A DNA stretch of 64,000 nucleotides from Plasmopara viticola (GCA_001695595.3 MBPM02000081.1:248001-312000); one strand, 5' to 3'. Positions 1 to 12,201 are shown, counted from the stretch's first letter. Numbers and translations are program-made. Notes: generated from the letters alone by a model not told the origin.

Positions 1-3000
1 AGACCGCAAAGTACCTATGAAACCCCCGCTGCTTTCATTTAAAATCGCGACGGGATTTGAGCAATCGTGCTGGACTTGATATAAAGGCTCCGATAACTTC
101 TATTAATTGGGATGATCGCGTAATTTTACACGAAGTGTACAGTGTTCATGAAGATTCCTCTGATTCTCTTGCATAATAACATGGTAGTGTGGTGTGGTGG
201 TCACAAAGCGCCGGAAGAGATCACTTTCGCATCAGCCTTGTAATTAATTGAAAAGCAGCAGCTCTCACGTGACTATATGTACGCGCTTGATATTGCTACC
301 GGGGTCTGATTAAGCCATGTTAGGCCGCGACATTCCTGGACGCCCTAAATTCTGAAGGGATTGCAGGAGAAGATAGAATCCTTTGAAATTGAATTGCAAA
401 ATACTACGGTCGAATTGTCTGCCCCTCATCTTAGTGTGAGGTGTCCAATCCGCATCGATATTTAGCATCCCCTTGTTGTGAGACACAGACCCGGTCGACT
501 GTTTAAAGCGCACAGCCTCTCGAATACTAAACCTTGCAGCATGGCTACTTTGGTGGTTCTGTGGGAACTATTAGCCGTCGTATGTTAATTCGTAGCTTCT
601 CTATCAATAAGATCGAGCGCGAGAGCAACCTATGCAAAAGGCGCTTGCAGTACTTAAGAACTCGTATGAGAGCTAACGTCCTATGTATCGTAATATTACT
701 TAGGAAGCCCCATGCAGAATATTGGGTGCGCTAACGTCGGTAATTGTGCAAACCGATTCATGTGTTATTTCTTTGGAGCATCTCAAGCTTCGCCTTTCTA
801 GATGTATTTTTTCAGCAACAACTCATCCCCTCAAATATAGAGGTTTCTTATCACTTTTAAACGTATCAGAGATGGTTTTCTTGGACTGATACAATCGCAT
901 CCCTTGCTCAACTGATTAGGAATCTTGAAATAAAAGATTTTCGTAGTCAACTTATATAGAACGTGTAAGACTTGTCGACGCGTGAATCGTATTGCTGAGT
1001 AATAGCTCAAATGTTGTGAGCTTATTAGATCATTAATGTGGCACTTCGAGCACATACTTCACCGTGTATACAATTTATTTTCGTCGCATGTCTCTATGAG
1101 AATGACGTTAGCAAGCATGTTTGTAAGAACAGGGACAGTCATTGTCAAAGAGGTGATTTCAGGTCCAAATTTGATACCATCGCGTCTATAAGACCATTGA
1201 AATCACCATGCACAACCTTGTTATTTGCCTTCCGGTGAAGTTGGCTTAAACAGAGGCTATGTGTGCCATTTTGCTCAGGCGATACATGAGGATCATTTTT
1301 ACGAGTTGCCACAAACTCTCGGCAAATCGAAAAACAATTTTTTTTGTCCAACGGTCCGTAAACGCTGGTAGACCATGTAAGCGAGGTGACGTATGGACCG
1401 CAAGTTTGACAGTCTGATAGGTCTTACAGATCCTAGCATACTTGGCCATCAACTAGGCCACCTACATTTTGTGAAGCTTAAGATAAACGTTTTCTTTCAG
1501 CGGTTATTGGAGCAATATATGCCTCCGTAAGTATATAGTACTCTAAGTCCTCGTCGTTTGACGCAACGACTCAAGCATAATCATCCACATTGTAACAAAT
1601 TGTCTGCGCACTCATAGCATTTAATTGCGATCGCTGTCGAGAAATTTCATTTCAAACTTTGCTTCTTTGGCTGCAATAATTCATCGCGCTGAAGGATTTG
1701 AATTCGCAACTAACACGTACGTCTGACGCATTGTGGATATATAGAGCTTTAAACTTTCCTTGTGTGAGCGAATTCAAAACCTGGCCTGCACAAAAGTGCG
1801 TCGGCGAGCACATCGAGTAAGCCAGGCTTAGAAGTTATATTAGCGACAAAGGACAAGAGGGGCGCATTTACTGTGGCCCTCAGAGACAAGACGCATCGAT
1901 CAAAAAGGCCGCGGAAGAGGCATTTAGAGCTTATGCGTGTGTTGAATTCACGATAAGGTGTATGGACAGTGAAGAAGAGCCAATTCTCATCGTGTCGAGA
2001 GTTGTCAATTCTTAAGTTCCTCATCAAGTCGAGGTCACACGCAGTCGATGGCTCAGTCGGACGCGTCGTACGGCGCATAGCGGTGTTTCCTCGTACGGCA
2101 AAGACAGAACAAGCGCCCACACAAGGCTTTCTTTGATGTCCCTATACGTATTATGGTGCTGGCTTCCCCAAAATCACATAAGGTTTTTAATAGATTTGAC
2201 AAGGGCTTGCGTCTCGCATGGCCAGCACTGTGCTTGTACAAATAATTAATTAGGCCCGACCATTTCCTTTATTTCTTTTGGAGCCGTAGCGAAAACTAGG
2301 CCGCACCAGCTTTCATTTGAACTGCAAAGTTAATGTAATTCTAGTTTTAAATGTATCATTACGCTCCAAAAATAAAATAAAAGATTATTGGATATATATA
2401 TGTACAAGCGAAGTTTGTGACTGCTCACGGCTTTGAGCTTCTCTGCTCTAAAGACACACTTGGCGATGTTGACGTGGTGGATATTGGTCCAATTTATCTC
2501 CATCCTTAGCGACCCTTTCGAGCCAATCAATTTCCCTAAAGCAGCAATGGATAAGTTGTGAGAGTATGTGTGGGCAAAAGCTTTTATGACTGAAAGCTAT
2601 TGTATACCAGACGGTATAACGTATTTGTTTGTGGTAGCGGGTGGCGCTCCTATATTATGACACTACAAGTACTACGCCATTAGTAAAAAAATTGGATTCC
2701 TTGATTTTCACTAAAACAATCACTTACCAAACCGAGTGCACTGAAATTATAAGTAGTACGTTCTTTCGTTAATAAGCCTTTGTGCAGGAACACAAACGCC
2801 ATTTCCCTACTTCATTCTTCGTAAGCACAGATAAGTCGCCCTTTGATTCTTCTTTAAACAAAATCGTATAATGCACGTCACACCAGCTAGAATTGCCAGA
2901 CTGTGTGACATAAGTCAAGTGAAACTATAAAAATCGATAAGCAGTTGCTTTTTCAACTGAGGAGCTAATAAAAAGAAGATTATAACTATATGATTACTGC

Positions 3001-3390
3001 CTAGTGCATGTTAGTAGGAAGTGCAATGATAGAAAGCAGTGGCTGGATATTTACTTCTCACGAGGGTATCGACAATTTACAATTTAAAGTGTACTAAATT
3101 GTGTCGGGACTTTAACCCAGGACTCAAATATTTTTTGGCGTCAGCAAAACAACAGTTCACGATTTGTTTCAAATCCAGATAGAAGGAAGGCGCACACCAT
3201 GCTTCTCCTAAGCAAATATTAACGGCAGCTTGTTGCTTCTGGTAGCACTAGTTGTCATTCTACACCCGAATCGTAAAGATTAGCTTTGCTAGGTCATAAA
3301 AGGCGGGCTTAATGAGCTAATATTCTTGCTTGTCCTTAAAAGGGGTATAGCATTTTGCCGCACAATCACTCGACGCAAGCAACACGCATC
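1..3390. other. No recognisable gene
   Basis: AT-rich sequence with stops in all frames. The open frames are short; the longest, about 120 codons on the minus strand at 1749-2120, has no motif, signal peptide or counterpart elsewhere in the window. I see no similarity to the cassette that fills the rest of the window, so this may be the flank of the array or a very decayed copy. Confidence 0.6.
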
Positions 3391-3900
3391 TGGAGGAGCT
3401 TCCAACGGTAACTGTAAAAGTATCATTATTGGAATATGATGGGGTCGTCTACGTCGGTGACGCTGGCGTCCAAGCCAAAAATCCCGTCATAATCAATGCT
3501 GCACGCTCGAATAAGAAGAGAATCTTATGCTTCTGTCAGAAAGAAGAAAATTGTCAAAAAGTTTGCTTACAGTTTACGAAGCAATATAGAGCGGTTCTTG
3601 TTCTTCCAAAGCATGGTGGTCGAGCATGTCGGAAGAAACGTATGACCGATACCTCCGCTGAAACGGCGGTTTAATCTGTGATGACCTAAAGGGCTAGTTG
3701 GCCCAAGTTGTTTCGCCTTCTAGCTACTAATACCATATGAGGTCATGCTTGATTAAACCTTTGAAGCTTCGCTTCTGAGAAGGTAGGAAAGGCTTCTCAA
3801 AGAAGGCTGAACTTACCGTCTGCATGAACAAATGTTCATGGACGTCGTCTGGACGAAGAAATTACGTGTACAACGGATTTTACCGAAAAATGCCATAAAA
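3391..3900. other. Unassigned stretch with an 81-codon open frame
   Basis: An 81-codon plus-strand frame at 3429-3674 is rich in Lys, Arg and Cys and opens with MEYDGVVYVGD. It lacks a recognised domain and is not present in the other cassette units at the equivalent place. It may be a fragment of an old mobile-element protein or chance. I do not call it a gene. Confidence 0.25.
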
Positions 3901-5709
3901 GTTGCGATAAATGCTTGATAAAAAGTTTAAGCGGTACTGCCGGGGAAGGCATAGAAAGCCACACCCAATCGTATAGTCCAGTTTTACAGATCTCAGCTAT
4001 GCTGGTGAAGAGAAGGTACACAACCAAATTGCTGTTTAGTATATGTGAGTCCGTCGATGTTCGATTTATATATAAACACTCGCCGTATAAGACTCATGTG
4101 TGTTTAAGTTTAGCGTTTTGAGGTTCAAAGAGCAGAAAGTTCTTAAGTAACTGGATGCGGCGGGGAAAAAGCAAATCCATCGAGTGCAAAGTAAGCTACT
4201 TGAGGTAATAATTTCGTCGAATTTCGGGCAAAATTTATGATCAATCACAACACTTCGGGCTTCTACACGGATCGTGGATGTTGCAATTTTAGCTAGTTGT
4301 AAAGCGTTTTAGCAAGCCTCACATTGATTTGTCAACTTCATGGCGTCGGATTATTACGTTCAGCGCTCTCTTGTCAAAGGAATTTGCCACATTCTGACTC
4401 CTTAATGCATTATCGTCACTTTTCTCCCAGCGACCGGAGTCATAGTAACTGTGATTTGAATCGTGTGGGTTCTAAGTGTGAAGATCCTCGCTATCGATAT
4501 TATCGCATGCGGTTAAGCCCTGAGCCTGAATAAATCAATCATTTCGTCCTGGGTATGGTGTGTCTGAAGTGCCCCGATTTCTTAGTTCACCTGATGTCAA
4601 TGAATGTGGATTTCACACGCTTTTATTCTAGCAAACCCTTGATGATCACGAACTTACCTCTGCTGGGCTGAAGAAGAGCTATTGGTTCGGGCACTGAACC
4701 AATTCAATTAAATGTGTTGGCCAACGGAATTCGGACTGACACTTACATTGATGAGGTTAAGTGGTTTGAGAACGTGGAGTGACACGCAAACAACAGAGCG
4801 ATGCTCATCTGAGCAAATACTCGCAACATGTCAAGATAATCGTGGCTGGCTTCAAGCCAAGGTAGCATGAACTAGACCCTGTCACTGCTTGTGAAGTTTC
4901 ACGTGAGCCACAGAGCGAATGCGTTGGTATATACAGTGAGCGGCGTGATTGGGGCTGGAACAAAGGCACGTAAAGCAAGGATTGACCGATGTACGTGGTG
5001 TCGCCTCAGTCACTGAGCAACGTTTGTCGTTGACGGCCCTAGCTATATACCATGCAAGGCTTAACGGTCGATATACCATTGTATAAGCCAATGCACTACC
5101 AATAAAGCCCGGGGAAAGCTCGTGATTTCGCAGCAAACCCACCGAGCAGCGCTCATTGTTAGATGTCTGTCTGGTGTCAGATGATTGAATCAAAACATCT
5201 GCGGCATTGTCCTCTACTGCACGTAGAGCGACACAAATTCTGCTCAGCGAAGGCTCTGGTGATCAAATCTTTCGATTTGCGTCGATGGGAGTTATCTATG
5301 CATCAATGCACGTAAATATCGATACAGATTTGAATCGAGGCGCTTATCGCTTCCGTCGATGTCCAAAAAAATGAAGACGGCGATGCAAGGTGTTCTCTCT
5401 GCTTGCACTTTGAGACAGTTTCAGCAGAGTAAGTATTGCGCCTTCTGCACGCGTTTGCTTGGCTTAAGTATCGTCACCAACTGTTGAAGAAATGGCGCTC
5501 TGCGACCTATGATCCTCAGCTTAATGCTTTCACAACCTTGAGACGATCTATCCTCGTAACCCCACTGACGATAGACCTTGCAGCGCAAAGCTTAGTATTG
5601 CCAAAGATGCAGATTATCACATTTAAAAAGCACATACAATGTCAGCGAAACCATGTCGAAATATTGCCTCAAATGTCGATAGCACAAGAAACGTACTTTG
5701 TTTGTTAAA
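3900..5709 (+). repeat. Unit 0: diverged copy of the B-effector 3' flank
   Basis: Short blocks align in order with the B 3' flanks of units 1-3. The block with CAGCTATGCTGGTGAAGAG near 3995 matches CAGCTATGCTGATGAAGAG near 15240. A GGCTTCAAGCCAAGG block near 4850 matches TGACTTGAAGCCAAGG near 16065. The block ending in AAACGTACTTTGTTT near 5690 matches 16668. Divergence is clearly higher than among units 1-4, so this is the oldest visible cassette remnant. No B gene is detectable upstream of it. Confidence 0.6.
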
Positions 5710-7440
5710 AAGCTTCTGGAATTATAATACCCTGAAGGTCTGTTCGATCCCGGAAACGGTGCTGTAATTGATTTTAGGTGGTTACAGTATCACACGAATG
5801 AGTGTAAGTCATCTTTGTCTTTTAATTGTTACATAGGGGATTAGAATATCTTAGCGAGACTGCTATTAGCACGCGCATAGCTCTCGCAAGGTTACACTAG
5901 AATAGTGAGTCCTCTAAAATCAAATCTCTGTGAGATATGACACAAAAGGAGTGACCTCCGAAACATTTTCGTGGCGCGCATAGCAAATGAGCGTACAACT
6001 TGGTGGCATAGCTCTCTCTAATATTCATCGGGGGGGGGCTTTCTTTCTTCTCCTCTGCCTCAACGAACTCGTTGTCCACAGGGTAAATGAACTCCTTACG
6101 GGACGGCAACTCACGTCAGCAATCGGCCGTGAGTGAGCGACAAAGTTCCCGCCTAAAGCTTTGGTGACTACAGCTGGACACACTTAAAATACTGTATTGA
6201 GGTTTGTCATCATTGGCTTCTCCTTCGTCTTACTGCTTATTGAATTGATGACTTCATTAGCAAAATATCATTGGTCGGGGCTTGACCTTTGGGAGCTATG
6301 GGCATATTGAAGTGAATGCCTAGTGAGTCTGGCGGCAAATTAATGGCATTGAGGTGTTACTCCCGGCGATGAGGCTTATTTGACAGCCAGCTTATGGCTT
6401 CTTCACAGCTTTAGTCGATCAGGAGTCGGAGGAGTACCAGATGGGCTATTGCAACGCTTTTCGTCACATTAGCGTTTGAAACATCGTCTAAAGAATAAGG
6501 TGTCTGTGGACCACTGGACGAGGAGAATAGATAAGCGTGTGTTTTTTCGTGGGAGGCTCTTCCACTTCTTTGGTCAGTGTTATGACCTGACCATATTAAG
6601 AAAGAATCAAGGAAAACACCCATCTTCATCCAACGGATGAATGCATATCCCAGCGCAACGAACCGTTCTTTAAAGCCGAGTATTGGTTGTCGTTCGTTTG
6701 TCTTTGTGGAATTTACTATAATCAAACGCTGATTTGTTGTTTAAAAGCGCCGACAAGATTTTTCATTTTAGTGCACAATACAAATATCTCGGTTTCTACA
6801 CCAGTTCGCTTTCAGCGGAATAAGTACAACTCTGCTTAAATTGTAACACGAAATTTAGTTCATTTGAAGAATAGGTAGGACCATACTTTTTTGCCGTATT
6901 ATGTATACCAGTCTTCAAATCGCAGGTTATTGCTTCCTCTTGAGACCAAGAGTAATGAACGGTCGTTGAGTGGAAGATTATAAGCAAATTTGGAATTCAT
7001 AGCATGCAAAAACTGGTTTGGCCAATATGGGAGAGCGTATTATATTGTTGTAGACTGAATCATCACGAGGAGAAGGGAGCACGCCAATTTTCTTAATAAT
7101 AAACTCTGAAGCATAACGTCAGAGCCCGTTTTAAACGAAATAGGAGCTGGTATTTTACAAATTTTTAGCTGCATACACTACAGTACTCGAGAGTGGATGG
7201 TGTCACCATCAATAAGTAAGACGCAAGCTAAACTTGTAATTGATATTTGACGCTGAATTTTTCCTTTTTATAGCTTTCAAAGTTCCTGCAAATCGACACA
7301 TCTCATGTGCTGAATTCTTACCAATCAAATCTGCTTGTCTGTTCTGAAAGCCCTACATCCATACCAATTACTTTTTATTTTGCAAAGCTCGCTCGATACC
7401 TGCGGGTAACAACGTATTTGTTCAGCTCCTTGTCGATTGC
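5710..7440 (+). repeat. A-upstream flank, copy 1
   Basis: This is the first of four copies of a ~1.5 kb block that precedes every A effector (others begin near 16681, 29481 and 49191). It starts at AATTATAATACCCTGAAG and runs through the block with GTGGCGCGCATAGCA and the GTAAGACGCAAGC block near 7215. It contains no credible open frame. It is uninterrupted here, whereas copies 2-4 each carry a mobile element close to the gene. A CCAAT element (ACCAATCA near 7320) lies in the last 150 bp. Confidence 0.75.
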
Positions 7441-7454
7441 CCCACCTCGTCCCC

Positions 7455-8963
7455 ATGCGTGGCGCATACTACGTGGCTATTGCGCTTTTCGTCGCAGCTA
7501 GCAGCCAAGCAACTGCAGAATTTGACGAGGCCGAGCCTCAGCAAGCACCTAACAATGACGGCGTGACGTCGGGTGGCACCGCCAATAAGTTATTGCCGAG
7601 GCGAGTTTTTCGAGAAAGTCCTAATGCAAAGGACAAGTTGACGGTCGACACGGGCAATGGAGAGCGCATGATGGGACATTTCTGGAACGAGATTGGTTTC
7701 TCAAAAGAGCTAGAACAGAATGTCATCCCTTCGACTAGTGGGATAAGAACGGGTGCAGATAATGTGATTGCGAATGCTGAAGAAGCAATTAAACAGTACA
7801 AGGAATTGGAACCTGTGTTAAAAGCCTTAAACAACAAGCGGAAGCGCATTGACTCGACGCCTAACAAAGTGGGTGGAGCACTGCATACGCCTAAGCCGAA
7901 TGTCGGTATGCAAAAAGCTGCAAGAATCATAACGCAGCACGACCATCGACCCGCGCCTTCAGGCTCCTTTACATTTAGAGCCGCCGTTCTCAATAGTCGA
8001 TCTAACAAGCAGCTTATAGCTCAGAGGGCGTCGGAGTTCGACATAAACAAATACCGCGACGGAGTCGAGATCAGAAACAGCAAGAGTCAGCGAATCGACC
8101 CGATGCGTAACAGTGTGGGCGGACAAGCAGTGCATGCTTTGCCAAATCCAGAAAAATCTCTGGGGTCGGTGGCAAACATTCCAATCAAAACTCTGATGCC
8201 GCTGACAAAAGATGCAGAAACCGTATTGGCAATCAGAGTGGGAAAATATACGTCGAAAGTCATTGTGAAAAATGCTATAAAATCTGTAGCGGAGCACAAC
8301 CATCAACACAAGCGTTTATTCCCTTCTGCGACTATTGCCGCCGATCCTGGTGGTCAACTTAACAAACAGCTGATCGCTCGGAAGGCGTTAGAGTTTGGCA
8401 ATATCAAATACCCTGGCAAGGTGAATTCGCATTTAGTCAACCATCCTCTTCACTTGCTAGGAGGAAATGAGCAATCTGCGCATCCCACGACGGCTGATGG
8501 TCAAAGCGTTCCTGTAGATTGGAAGGCTGAAATCGGGCGAGGCCCTGAAAAGCTCTTCAAAGACGTGGTAGACGATGAGGTGGAAAAAATTCACGAGGCG
8601 TTTCTAAAGGCGTTTAGCCTGCCATTTCACCAGTATCCGCAAGAGACGGCTAAGATGCTTCGCTTACTTAGATGGAAACACAACTCAAGTCCAAACAACG
8701 CAATTCTTCTTCAATCACTCAATTTTCTGGCAACTTCGCAAAAGCAAGATGTCTCACAAAGAGTGTTGGGCCCAGATCTTCCAAAGTTGTTGGGGGCTGG
8801 TGAGTCGGCTTTGCATCCTTCTAAGAAGGATTTGGACGCGGCCTACACGGCGAAGTTGGCCATCATGTACGAGTTATTTTATGAATTTTGCCATGGCGGT
8901 GGGATTGTCATCGACAAATTGCCTTCGAAAGGCAAATCTCATCAATCGATTTTTGATCATTAA
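7455..8963 (+). CDS. Effector A1: secreted RxLR-like repeat protein
   Basis: Predicted secreted host-targeting effector of 502 residues, intronless. Residues 1-21 form a signal peptide (MRGAYYV start, hydrophobic core, likely cleavage after ATA). An RVFR at 50-53 sits where RxLR is expected, with GER at 69-71 at the dEER position. Two central repeats follow, anchored on K-x-R-I-D near 128-133 and 210-215. The C-terminal domain at about 372-480 (LPFHQYPQETAKML, then MYELFYEF) is shared with all A and B copies. I chose the ATG at 7455, not the in-frame ATG six codons upstream, because MRGAYYV is conserved in every paralogue. The first repeat lacks about 24-30 residues present in A2-A4. The molecular function in the host is unknown; a WY-like fold for the C-terminus is only a possibility. 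Confidence 0.85.
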   Translation: MRGAYYVAIALFVAASSQATAEFDEAEPQQAPNNDGVTSGGTANKLLPRRVFRESPNAKDKLTVDTGNGERMMGHFWNEIGFSKELEQNVIPSTSGIRTGADNVIANAEEAIKQYKELEPVLKALNNKRKRIDSTPNKVGGALHTPKPNVGMQKAARIITQHDHRPAPSGSFTFRAAVLNSRSNKQLIAQRASEFDINKYRDGVEIRNSKSQRIDPMRNSVGGQAVHALPNPEKSLGSVANIPIKTLMPLTKDAETVLAIRVGKYTSKVIVKNAIKSVAEHNHQHKRLFPSATIAADPGGQLNKQLIARKALEFGNIKYPGKVNSHLVNHPLHLLGGNEQSAHPTTADGQSVPVDWKAEIGRGPEKLFKDVVDDEVEKIHEAFLKAFSLPFHQYPQETAKMLRLLRWKHNSSPNNAILLQSLNFLATSQKQDVSQRVLGPDLPKLLGAGESALHPSKKDLDAAYTAKLAIMYELFYEFCHGGGIVIDKLPSKGKSHQSIFDH

Positions 8964-9080
8964 ACTTGGGTCAGTAGCTTGATGCTACCCAACGAATCTG
9001 TATTATGGATGAAGGGAGCGTGGCGATTGCTGTTGTTTAACTATCAGACTAAGTTACGGTTTCGGTTGGTAAGGTTTATA

Positions 9081-9086
9081 AATAAA
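9081..9086 (+). terminator. Putative poly(A) signal of A1
   Basis: AATAAA lies 118 bp after the A1 stop codon, in the same aligned position as AATAAA after A2 and A4. Position and conservation are the evidence. Confidence 0.5.
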
Positions 9087-9193
9087 ATGTGTTTAGCTCT
9101 TCTACTTGATTTTTGACAAAAAAATTGAACTCGTCGCTTAATTTAACAATTTTACTAAGTGAAACTTGTGTTTTCTCTGAATACCAAGGGCAA

Positions 9194-9500
9194 GCTTTGG
9201 AAAAGGTTGAAGTGACGCCCTCCTTCCAAGCGCGGGGGCTAAATGCTCGCGCGCTTCGGGCAGGTGCCCTCGGGCAACGAGTCTCACTCTCGACGCGACG
9301 GTCTCCAGCACCAGGGCGCCACCTGGGCTCTTACCAAGTCAGAGCTAAACAAAATAATGGAAGACCCTCACGACCTCGGTGCTGGCTGCACTGCCCGCCG
9401 AACGAGACCCGACGTATGCGGACACCACTCTATGGCGTGGACTAGCCAGACCGAGCCTAACACGTGCATAACTTGGCAATGCGATAACGCAATACAATAC
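9194..9500 (+). mobile_element. SINE-like retroposon, copy 1
   Basis: A GC-rich ~307-bp block begins AGCTTTGGAAAAGGTTG and ends in a simple tail (CAATACAATAC). It recurs on the opposite strand at 50623-50950. Flanking near-duplicates of 15 bp (9179-9193 and 9501-9515, 13 of 15 matching, sharing CAAGGGCAA) look like a target-site duplication. The paralogous A 3' flanks at about 38065 and 53070 show the site without the insert. This combination (short, non-coding, repeat tail, 12-15-bp duplication) fits a LINE-mobilised SINE. I could not identify clear A and B boxes. Open frames across it are not genes. Confidence 0.7.
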
Positions 9501-9537
9501 AAATAACAAGGGCAAAACTTAAAAAATGCTTTAAATA

Positions 9538-10600
9538 GGGAAATGATACCGGGCAGGCACTTTTCGCTAACGGGCAGGCACTGATGTTTTTATGAATTAA
9601 ATTGATTGGCATTTCTTTTCTGTGATTGGCTGGAAGGTTAATTCTCAGTCGTGATATCACTTCTCATATGCTACACCAATCTCAGATGCAACTTATCCCA
9701 AAACTACGTTTCGACGTTAAAATTGCGACTTTCCACGCAACATTGACGTATATTTCCGCAGTAACATCACCATGAACACTCTGCAAACTCTTGGCAAGCT
9801 TAATTACATCAACATATAGAGTTGACGCGACGGGCAACTCAGGTGCAGGAAGTAGAGAAGCAGCTGGCAAACGCATTGTCTGCCAAGTCCTTAACAAGTC
9901 CGGCAGCTTGACAGCGACAGACGCACTGGCAACAACAATTTGCTTTGGAATAGAGTTCGCTGTTGCGTTAGGTTGATGACGAATGTCGACGGGCAAGCGA
10001 AGCATTGCAAGCGGCGTCTGCGCTCAAAGATGACAAAGAGGAAGCCCAGCGAGAGCTTGATAGTGTCAAGGTGGAGCTATGTTCTCATTTTAGTTGTGGC
10101 CGTCAGGTCTTGGAGAAAAATAGACACTAGTCGGTGATAAGTCTTGTGCGTGAGACTATTCCAGCGCTTAAAGAAGAGTTAAAAGCAAGGACTCAAGCAC
10201 TGCAAGCATGCCGAAAACAACACGATGTATCGATAAATTCCAAGCTTGAGCACTTGGCGTCACAACTACGCTCTAGTCAAGGCAAGTTGGAAGTGTTGCA
10301 ACGTTTCTCTGTTCATATCAACGATGCGAATCAATCGTTGGAATAGTCTTGGTCTATCCGGTACGAAGAGCTGCGTTTGGAGAGCGATAATGAGCGAAGA
10401 TCGCTTGGAAAGGAAATTGTTGTTTCTAAAAGAAAGCAGCCGAAGCACACAAAAACACTATTTCAAGTTTCTGGCGAATTACGGACGTTAAAGCGAAGCC
10501 AAAAGAAGTTATCACGACTGAGAAATAACCCTCCAGCCAATCACAGAGAAGAAATGCCAATTAATTTAATTCGAAAAGTGCCTGCCCGGTATCATTTCCC
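9538..10600 (+). mobile_element. Pack-MULE (non-autonomous Mutator-like element)
   Basis: The left end GGGAAATGATACCGGGCAGG is matched inverted at the right end (CCGGTATCATTTCCC, ending 10600). Flanking 8-mers TTTAAATA (9530-9537) and TTTCAATA (10601-10608) differ at one base and look like the target-site duplication. The first ~240 bp match the right end of the MULE at 31039-36081, including its transposase 5' leader and first codons (an ATG at about 9771). This places the element as a derivative of that family that swapped its transposase for a coiled-coil gene fragment. Confidence 0.75.
9852..10520 (+). pseudogene. Captured coiled-coil protein fragment in the Pack-MULE
   Basis: One reading frame (frame of 9852) runs about 220 codons with only a handful of stops. 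It has strong heptad-like, Glu/Lys/Gln/Leu-rich composition, for example LASQLRSSQGKLEVLQRF at about 10255-10308 and ALKEELKARTQAL at about 10161. In-frame stops such as 10344-10346 break it. It is part of a long coiled-coil protein (kinesin-, SMC- or centrosome-type cannot be told apart here) picked up by the element. It carries no start codon or terminal domains of its own, so it is a passenger and not an active gene. A second copy lies 1,143 bp downstream because of the tandem duplication. Confidence 0.55.
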
Positions 10601-12201
10601 TTTCAATAATACCAAAGCAGTTAGCAAGTACGTCACGGTCTACTTCGTCAAAGCACCGCCAGTCACCTAAATGTAGTCTTCTGACGTGTGTTATGTATTT
10701 AAAGGCATATCACTATTAAACATATCGGTCACTCAGTTTCGCGTTCCCTCGTTCCAGCGCTAACTTACTCTGCCATTTTTTATTATTGCTCACAGCAAAA
10801 GCCAATGCTAAAAAAACAAATCTTTTGATTGACTTTCACAAGCAGCACGGGGAGCGCTTGAATACAAATCGATACAAATTTTACATTACGCGCACCAATG
10901 TGTTGCATAAGTTAAATATGCAATAGTGATTCTATATGTTAAGACCTTTGACATTTGGCTGAAGCTTTAAATGGCACCAAAGGACCACAAGAAGACGGCT
11001 TACAAAAACCAATGTACATCATCTACTCAGTGCTTATGCCATCTCGTAAAATACTCTTGACAGACGCACTGGCAACAACGATTTGCTTTGGAATAGAGTT
11101 CGCTGTTGCGTTAGGTTGATGACGAATGTCGACGGGCAAGCGAAGCATTGCAAGCGGCGTCTGCGCTCAAAGATGACAAAGAGGAAGCCCAGCGAGAGCT
11201 TGATAGTGTCAAGGTGGAGCTATGTTCTCATTTTAGTTGTGGCCGTCAGGTCTTGGAGAAAAATAGACACTAGTCGGTGATAAGTCTTGTGCGTGAGACT
11301 ATTTCAGCGCTTAAAGAAGAGTTAAAAGCAAGGACTCAAGCACTGCAAGCATGCCGAAAACAACACGATGTATCGATAAATTCCAAGCTTGAGCACTTGG
11401 CGTCACAACTACGCTCTAGTCAAGGCAAGTTGGAAGTGTTGCAACGTTTCTCTGTTCATATCAACGATGCGAATCAATCGTTGGAATAGTCTTGGTCTAT
11501 CCGGTACGAAGAGCTGCGTTTGGAGAGCGATAATGAGCGAAGATCGCTTGGAAAGGAAATTGTTGTTTCTAAAAGAAAGCAGCCGAAGCACACAAAAACA
11601 CTATTTCAAGTTTCTGGCGAATTACGGACGTTAAAGCGAAGCCAAAAGAAGTTATCACGACTGAGAAATAACCCTCCAGCCAATCACAGAGAAGAAATGC
11701 CAATTAATTTAATTCGAAAAGTGCCTGCCCGGTATCATTTCCCTTTCAATAATACCAAAGCAGTTAGCAAGTACGTCACGGTCTACTTCGTCAAAGCACC
11801 GCCAGTCACCTAAATGTAGTCTTCTGACGTGTGTTATGTATTTAAAGGCATATCAATATTAAACATATCGGTCACTCAGTTTCGCGTTCCCTCGTTCCAG
11901 TGCTAACTTACTCTGCCATTTTTTATTATTGCTCACAGCAAAAGCCAATGCTAAAAAAACAAATCTTTTGATTGACTTTCACAAGCAGCACGGGGAGCGC
12001 TTGAATACAAATCGATACAAATTTTACATTACGCGCACCAATGTGTTGCATAAGTTAAATATGCATTAGTGATTCTATATGTTAAGACCTTTGACATTTG
12101 GCTGAAGCTTTAAATGGCACCAAAGGACCACAAGAAGACGGCTTTCAAAAACCAATGTACATCATCTACTCAGTGCTTATGCCATCTCGTAAAATACTCT
12201 T
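9916..12201 (+). repeat. 1,143-bp direct tandem duplication (two copies)
   Basis: Copy 1 is 9916-11058 and copy 2 is 11059-12201. Only about six base differences are visible over the whole length, for example AACAACAATTTG against AACAACGATTTG and ATTCCAGCGC against ATTTCAGCGC. The unit starts inside the Pack-MULE (at GACAGACGCACTGG) and ends in the A 3' flank. The right MULE end is therefore present twice (10600 and 11743) and the left end once. It is either a very recent duplication or an assembly error. Confidence 0.9.

Noticed and set aside
1749..2120. 123-codon minus-strand open frame
   Set aside because: No signal peptide, domain, biased codon pattern or repeat elsewhere; length is within chance for this amount of sequence.
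7437..7454. Upstream in-frame ATG for A1 (also 21029, 36255 and 51181 for A2-A4)
   Set aside because: The N-terminal extensions are not conserved between copies and would bury the signal peptide; MRGAYYV is conserved in all A and B copies.
7538..8309. Minus-strand frames of 116-156 codons opposite effector A1 (and equivalents opposite A2-A4 and B4)
   Set aside because: They are antisense shadows of strongly supported coding regions and change whenever the sense codons change.
9243..9506. Open frames of 87-115 codons over the GC-rich segments at 9113-9506 and 50600-50947
   Set aside because: They lie within the SINE-like repeat, are in different frames in the two copies, and have no protein features.
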